From Chromobacterium sp. ATCC 53434 (GTDB taxonomy: Bacteria > Pseudomonadota > Gammaproteobacteria > Burkholderiales > Chromobacteriaceae): a stretch of 64,000 nucleotides of DNA. The first letter of the stretch is position 1. Every line of letters starts with the position of its first letter. Both the position numbers and the translations under genes were made by a program. The stretch covers positions 2,604,001 through 2,668,000 of the forward strand of contig NZ_CP025429.1 in the NCBI RefSeq assembly GCF_002848345.1. Direction: 5' to 3'. The notes below the pieces were generated by a model. It saw only the letters and a list, made by a program, of their open reading frames with translations. It did not search any database and was not told the DNA's origin. Positions 59,375 through 64,000 of the stretch are shown here, in pieces.

Positions 59375-60017
59375 AATCGTCCCTTTCCGCTGTCGCCGCC
59401 GGGCTGCAACAGTGCAACACCATGTGGAACAGCCTGTCGACGGATTCGTCCAGCCGCAGCGCGCCGGTATCCAGCGCCAGCGCCGGATGCTGCGGCGCCT
59501 CGTACGGCGCGGAGACGCCGGTGAAATGATTGATCTCGCCGGCCCTGGCCTTGGCGTACAGCCCCTTGCAATCGCGCTGTTCGCACACCGCCAGCGAAGT
59601 GCTGACGTAGACTTCGGCGAAACGACGTTCGCCGACGATGTCCCGCGCCATCTCGCGATCGCCGCGCAGCGGCGAAATGCAGGCGCAGACCACGATCAGG
59701 CCGGCTTCGTTCATCAGCCGCGCCACTTCGGCGACGCGGCGGATGTTTTCCTGGCGCTCGGCGGCGGAAAAGCCCAGATTGCGGTTCAGGCCGTGGCGCA
59801 GATTGTCGCCATCGAGCACCACGGCGGAGAAGCCGCCGCCCACCAGCCGGGACTCCAGCTCATAAGCGATGGTGGACTTGCCGGCTCCGCTCAAACCGGT
59901 CAGCCAGACGGTCAGCGCGCCGTGGCCGAACAAGCGTTCGCGGTCTATCAACCGTATCCGGCCGCCGGTCTTGAAGATATTGGCGGGAAGCCCCCCCTGG
60001 CCTGGCTCGGTACTCAT
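59358..60017 (-). CDS. cysC: Adenylyl-sulfate (APS) kinase
   Basis: 219 residues from ATG 60017 (GGAGGAG eight bases upstream); frames upstream are open but lack a ribosome site. P-loop GLSGAGKST (about 40-48), DGDNLRHGLNRNLGFS (about 69-84), CISPLRGDREMAR and the EVYVSTSLAVCEQRDCKGLYAKARAGEI stretch are all typical. It phosphorylates APS to PAPS. As no cysD/N/H is near and a sulfotransferase follows, it is likely to feed sulfation rather than cysteine synthesis. Confidence 0.95.
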   Translation of the reverse strand: MSTEPGQGGLPANIFKTGGRIRLIDRERLFGHGALTVWLTGLSGAGKSTIAYELESRLVGGGFSAVVLDGDNLRHGLNRNLGFSAAERQENIRRVAEVARLMNEAGLIVVCACISPLRGDREMARDIVGERRFAEVYVSTSLAVCEQRDCKGLYAKARAGEINHFTGVSAPYEAPQHPALALDTGALRLDESVDRLFHMVLHCCSPAATAERDDYEYHI

Positions 60018-60223
60018 CGCGGCGCTCCTCCGGTGATTGGATGCCGCCGACCGGAAGGGACAAGCGATTTGCAGCAATCACGCACTAGATATCTTGGTCA
60101 TAGCGCGTAATGCCGGGTCGATGCCGACCAAAATGGCCAGCCTAGTATTTGTACGGACTATTTGGCGCATATTTAAGATGGAAACGCCATTCCATCGGGC
60201 TATCTTGCATATGCCGCCGCCAC

Positions 60224-62041
60224 TCAGAATTTCACTCCGGCGCTGATCATCGCCAGGCTGCGGTCGGCCAGCGTGTTGTAGGCGCCGCCGCGGGTATCCA
60301 GATACAGCAACTCGAACACATAGCGCTTGCGGTACTCGCCCTGCAGCCGCCACAACAGGCTGCGCCTGCCCTCCATGAACTGGCCGTCGTGGGAATAGCC
60401 CTTGATGTCGTAGCCGAAGGCCAGCGACGGCATCAGGTCCAGCCCCTGCAGCGCCGCCGCGTAGCGCGTCTCCAGCTTGGCCCGCGCGCCCCAGGACAGC
60501 GGCGTGATGAAGCCGTCCAGCGCGCAGCTCGGACCGGCGCTGCTACAGGTAGGCGTGGCCTGGCTGGGCGCCGGCCCGTAGCCGACCCGGCCATAGCGCA
60601 TCTGGTATGGGTCCGGCAGCCCGGCCAGATACTTGGCGCCGACCTCGCCCGACAGCTTGGCGTCGCCGCCTAACAGCCGGCCCAGCTGCCGGGAAGCCCC
60701 CAGCGTCAGCTGGCTGCTGTGGAAGGTGTCGTAGCCGCGCGCCAAATAACCGGCCGGCGTATGCGCCAGATAACCCAGCGGCCCGATGCCGGTCAGCACG
60801 CCATACAGAAAATCGGCGCCGTTCCAGGCCACCGGCTGATTGGGCCGGTAGCTGAATTCGCTGTAGATGCCGGTGCCGTTCGACAGCCGGGTCCGGAAGT
60901 TGACGCCGAACATGTGGATATTGTCCGGATAGCTGCGCCGGAACTGGCCGGCGATGCCGGTAGGCTGCGCCAGGCCCAGATTGGCGGCGGCCGGCAGCAG
61001 CACGCCGGGACCGGTGCGCAGCATCTGATTGAAACTCAGCTGGCTGGCCTGATTGGAATAGAAGAAGCCGAACTGGCCGATGTCGTCGAACAGATAGCTG
61101 GCGCTGAAACCGAATTCGCCGCCGTGCGGCTTGTCGTCCGGCGCGCGCTGGATGTAGTCGAGCGGGTTGGCGATGGACTGCCCGTCGCCGGTGACGATGT
61201 TGTGCCGGGCCAGGATGCTCAGCAGGCTGCCGTTCAGCGTCAGCTTGTCGCAGCCGGGCTGCGCGTAGTCGCTGCCGGAATAGAAGGTGCCGCAGGACGG
61301 ATAGGCGTTGGGCTCGAACTGGAATTGGTAATAGCCGTCCAGCATCAGCTTCGGCGTGGCCTCCAGCCTGGCGTAGAAGGCCGGCGCCGGCACGCTGGCC
61401 ATGTCCGGTATCGCGCCGGCGCGGCCCAGCACGTTGAAGTCCATCGCGTTGACCTGCTGGATGCCGCCGAGAATCGTGGTCGGCGTCACCCACGGTATCA
61501 CCTGCTGCCCCAGCCTCAGCAGCAGCGACGATTGCCCCAGCCGGTAACGGCCGTACAGATAGGCGTCGTCCACCACCGCGCCGCTGAAGCGGTCCAGCCG
61601 GGTGAAGCGCGCGTCGTTCAGCGGCGCGCCCGGCGCGTAGCCGTTCGGGGAATGGCCGTGCTCCACCGCGCCGTGGATCAGACCATAGTCGTACCAGGCC
61701 TTGGCGCTGACGAAGACGCCGGCGTCGCGGTAGCGGAAATCGCCCTGCAGATAACCCTGCCACGCCTCCGACACCAACGCGCCCCGCCGGTAGTTCAGAT
61801 CGCCGTCGTTCAGCGTGTCCATCTGATTGGCGTGGCTGGTCAGCGCCGGATCGGGATTGCCGGCCCGGTAGACGCCGCCGACCGCCATCGCCCCCTTGGC
61901 GTCCAGCCGCACCGCGCCCAGATCGAACTGGCTGCCCTCGCCCAGACCGGACGGCAGCGTGCCGACCGTGATCTCGCTGGCCTGGCCTTGGCCGGCCAAC
62001 AATAGCAGCAGCAGCGGCCCGCATGATGGTATCCGCTTCAT
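60224..62041 (-). CDS. DUF1302-family outer-membrane-type protein
   Basis: 605 residues from ATG 62041 (GGAG eight bases upstream). Signal peptide about 1-22 (LLLLLLAGQGQAS). Long beta-rich sequence with many alternating aromatic strands, ending in a Phe (SAGVKF), typical of outer-membrane barrels. SEAWQGYLQGDFRYRDAGVFVSAKAWYDYGL, LRLGQQVIPWVTPTTILGGIQQVNAMDF and GGEFGFSASY match DUF1302, a family often linked to uptake or export of hydrophobic compounds. Its exact role is unknown. It is 74 bases after the M20 gene, in the same direction. Confidence 0.88.
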   Translation of the reverse strand: MKRIPSCGPLLLLLLAGQGQASEITVGTLPSGLGEGSQFDLGAVRLDAKGAMAVGGVYRAGNPDPALTSHANQMDTLNDGDLNYRRGALVSEAWQGYLQGDFRYRDAGVFVSAKAWYDYGLIHGAVEHGHSPNGYAPGAPLNDARFTRLDRFSGAVVDDAYLYGRYRLGQSSLLLRLGQQVIPWVTPTTILGGIQQVNAMDFNVLGRAGAIPDMASVPAPAFYARLEATPKLMLDGYYQFQFEPNAYPSCGTFYSGSDYAQPGCDKLTLNGSLLSILARHNIVTGDGQSIANPLDYIQRAPDDKPHGGEFGFSASYLFDDIGQFGFFYSNQASQLSFNQMLRTGPGVLLPAAANLGLAQPTGIAGQFRRSYPDNIHMFGVNFRTRLSNGTGIYSEFSYRPNQPVAWNGADFLYGVLTGIGPLGYLAHTPAGYLARGYDTFHSSQLTLGASRQLGRLLGGDAKLSGEVGAKYLAGLPDPYQMRYGRVGYGPAPSQATPTCSSAGPSCALDGFITPLSWGARAKLETRYAAALQGLDLMPSLAFGYDIKGYSHDGQFMEGRRSLLWRLQGEYRKRYVFELLYLDTRGGAYNTLADRSLAMISAGVKF

Positions 62042-62115
62042 CGGCATGTCTCCATTGTTCATTGTTTTGGTCGCGGCGCCGCGAACCGCCGCCGTGCGCG
62101 CCGTCGATGGGGCGG

Positions 62116-63294
62116 CTACTTCAGATAGGTCTCGGCCAGTCGCGTCCAGTAGCTGGCGCCGACGCTGAGGATCTCGTCGTTAAAGTCGTAGCCGGGGTTG
62201 TGGATCATGCAGCCGCCCTGGCTGCCGACGCCGTTGCCCAGCACCAGATAGCAGCCCGGCACCTTCTCCAGCATCCAGGAGAAATCGTCGCCGCCCATCG
62301 CGCCCGCCGGCAGCGACACCATGCCCTGCGGCCCGACCATGGCCTCGGCCACCTCGCGCGCGATCCGCGTCTCCTCCGGCGTGTTGACCAGCACCCGCGA
62401 CACCGCCTGCCAGTCGATCTCGGCCGTCACGCCGTAGCTTTGCGCCTGCAGGCTCACCAGCTCGCGCAGCCGCCCCTCTATCTGCCGCTGCACCGCCGGA
62501 CTGTAGGCGCGCACCGTCAACTCCAGCCGCGCGCTGTCCGGGATCACATTGCAGACCTCGCCGGCATGCGCCGCCCCCACCGTCACCACCGCCGGCTGGT
62601 CCGGCGACAGATTGCGCGAAACGATGGTCTGCAGCGCCATGATGATGGAAGCCATCGCCACCACCGGGTCGACGCAGGTGTGCGGCATGCCGCCGTGGCC
62701 GCCCTTGCCGGTCAGCGTGACGGAAACGGTGTCTACCGAGGCCGCCAGCACGCCGGGCTGCACGACGAAGCTGCCCGCCGGCAGCGTCGGACCGTTGTGC
62801 AGCGCGAACACCGCGTCGCAGGGAAAACGCTCGAACAAGCCGTCGGCCATCATGCCCACGGCGCCGCCCTGGCCCTCCTCGGCCGGTTGGAAAATCAGGT
62901 TCAGCGTGCCGTCGAACCGTCGGGTCTCGGCCAGGTGGCGCGCCGCCGCCAGCAGGATGGCGGTATGGCCGTCGTGGCCGCAGGCGTGCATCTTGCCCGG
63001 CAGGCGGCTGGCGTAAGACAGCCCGGTCTCCTCCTGGATCGGCAGCGCGTCCATGTCGGCGCGTATGCCCAAGCGGCGCGCGCCGTTGCCGCAACGCAGC
63101 TGTCCGACCACGCCGGTGCCGCCGATGCCGGTGGCGACGCGATATCCCCAGCCGCCGAGCGATTCGGCCACCAGCCGGCTAGTGGCCTCTTCCTCGAAAC
63201 CGAGCTCGGGGTGGCTGTGGATGGCGCGGCGGATCGCGATGAACTCCGCCTCGTGCCGTTCGATAGCGGGAATGATGCCTGGCAGCTGGGCCAT
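62116..63294 (-). CDS. M20-family amidohydrolase (aminoacylase/hippuricase type)
   Basis: 392 residues, normal for the M20D group. Metal ligands are visible in HACGHDGHTA (about 104-113), FQPAEEGQGG (Glu pair about 140) and MIHNPGYDF near the end; the dimerisation lid with GGHGGMPH is intact. It hydrolyses N-acyl amino acids or amides; substrate unknown. Cytoplasmic. Divergent from the regulator gene at 63578, which may control it. Confidence 0.93.
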   Translation of the reverse strand: MAQLPGIIPAIERHEAEFIAIRRAIHSHPELGFEEEATSRLVAESLGGWGYRVATGIGGTGVVGQLRCGNGARRLGIRADMDALPIQEETGLSYASRLPGKMHACGHDGHTAILLAAARHLAETRRFDGTLNLIFQPAEEGQGGAVGMMADGLFERFPCDAVFALHNGPTLPAGSFVVQPGVLAASVDTVSVTLTGKGGHGGMPHTCVDPVVAMASIIMALQTIVSRNLSPDQPAVVTVGAAHAGEVCNVIPDSARLELTVRAYSPAVQRQIEGRLRELVSLQAQSYGVTAEIDWQAVSRVLVNTPEETRIAREVAEAMVGPQGMVSLPAGAMGGDDFSWMLEKVPGCYLVLGNGVGSQGGCMIHNPGYDFNDEILSVGASYWTRLAETYLK

Positions 63295-63577
63295 GTCTGG
63301 TCTCCGTTTCCATTTGGATGTTATGGGTGCCGGGATTGGACCGACGGAGTCGGCCCCGCCCTAATCCCAGTCTAGGAACGGACAGTCGCTGCGCAGAGGG
63401 GGGAAGATGGCCATTCGGCGGGCCGTTTTCGCCAACGGAATTCCGCCGCGGCCAGACAGCAGTCAAGACAGTCGAATCACTATTGTCATGATATTGAAAT
63501 ACATAAAATGCCATTGAACTTGCTTTTGCCGGCGAATTTCGCCAAGGTTAAAGCGGATATCGCCAAGGCAGACCCCG

Positions 63578-64000
63578 ATGAACGCCTGCATAGACCTGCT
63601 TTACCTGCCCGACTGCCTCGGCGGCACGCTGTTTTCCGCCATGGACGTGCTGCGCGCCGCCAACAAACTGTGGCATCTGCGCCACCCCCGGCAAAAAACG
63701 CCGCTGTTCGGCTGGCGCCTGCTCGACGCCGACGGCGCGACGCTGCCGCAGCCCCCCTGGCTGCCGCAGCCCGACGGCCGCGACATGCCGGCCGGCCGCT
63801 CGGCGCTGCTGGTGCCCGGCCTGGACATGCACAGCGTGCCCCACCTGAAACAGCAGCTGGACCGGCATGCCCAGGCGCAGCGGTTGATCGCCCGCCGCCA
63901 TGCCGCCGGCGATCTGATCGCCACCAATTACAACGGCGCCGCGCTCTTGGCGCGCGCCGGCGTGCTGGATGGCCGCAACGCCACCATCACCTGGCTGATC
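63578..64000 (+). CDS. GlxA-like AraC-family regulator, N-terminal part
   Basis: 141 residues to the window edge. The sequence IDLLYLPDCLGGTLFSAMDVLRAANKLWHLRH and SALLVPGLDMHS with IATNYNGAALLARAGVLDGRNATITWLI follows the DJ-1/PfpI-like amidotransferase fold of GlxA-type regulators, which end in an AraC helix-turn-helix outside this window. The usual catalytic Cys is replaced by Asn-Tyr in ATNYNGA, as expected for a ligand-binding rather than enzymatic domain. Likely regulator of the divergent M20 gene. Confidence 0.75.
   Translation, partial: MNACIDLLYLPDCLGGTLFSAMDVLRAANKLWHLRHPRQKTPLFGWRLLDADGATLPQPPWLPQPDGRDMPAGRSALLVPGLDMHSVPHLKQQLDRHAQAQRLIARRHAAGDLIATNYNGAALLARAGVLDGRNATITWLI

Noticed and set aside
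1..64000. CRISPR arrays, rRNA, tRNA and insertion sequences
   Set aside because: No regularly spaced repeats, no tRNA- or rRNA-like segments and no transposase were recognised; the only recombinase is the Rci-like one.

Overview
The window is GC-rich DNA from a beta-proteobacterium, most like Chromobacterium and relatives. That placement is my inference from the trpG/trpD, phosphomannomutase and prmB genes and from codon use; no rRNA or tRNA gene is present to confirm it. Three chromosomal blocks surround one large accessory locus.

Left flank (1-13.7 kb): a partial PAS-domain sensor and a response regulator with PP2C phosphatase and kinase-like ATPase domains; a short RHS-core protein with a possible toxin tail; trpG, a LprI-like secreted protein and trpD; a phosphomannomutase and prmB ending at a strong terminator; and a LysR-controlled unit of leuCD-like dehydratase genes with a 2-hydroxycarboxylate transporter.

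Central locus (13.8-58.15 kb): a nearly continuous minus-strand set encoding an I-type/Dot-Icm (type IVB) secretion or conjugation machine fused with a complete type IVB pilus system of the R64 'thin pilus' kind. Reading in the direction of transcription: dotI-dotH-dotG-icmC-like-icmD-like; icmJ-icmB-orf; dotD-dotC-dotB-orf-icmT-dotM; pilL(TcpQ)-pilN-pilO-pilP-pilQ-degenerate ATPase-pilR; pilS-retraction ATPase-pilV; a shufflon with its own recombinase gene (rci-like, plus strand); lytic transglycosylase; XRE-type regulator; a unit ending in dotA and an EAL phosphodiesterase; a plus-strand unit with a prepilin peptidase; dotF-like plus bactofilin; and orf-ArdC-domain protein-orf-dotL. No relaxase, primase or oriT was recognised, so conjugation and effector secretion both remain possible. 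A shared AT-rich motif (about AAAGTTTGATATNNTA on the minus strand) lies just upstream of the first gene of most of these units and looks like a common promoter or operator.

The 33.2-35.2 kb stretch is strikingly AT-rich compared with its neighbours. It holds alternative PilV C-terminal cassettes in both orientations, each starting at a degenerate version of the R64 sfx recombination core. The 3' ends of rci and pilV, which border it, carry several apparent single-base frameshifts. This may be real decay, or poor assembly consensus over a DNA segment that inverts in the population.

Right flank (58.2-64 kb): APS kinase plus sulfotransferase (a sulfation pair), a DUF1302 outer-membrane-type protein, an M20 amidohydrolase, and the start of a GlxA-like AraC-family regulator cut by the window edge.
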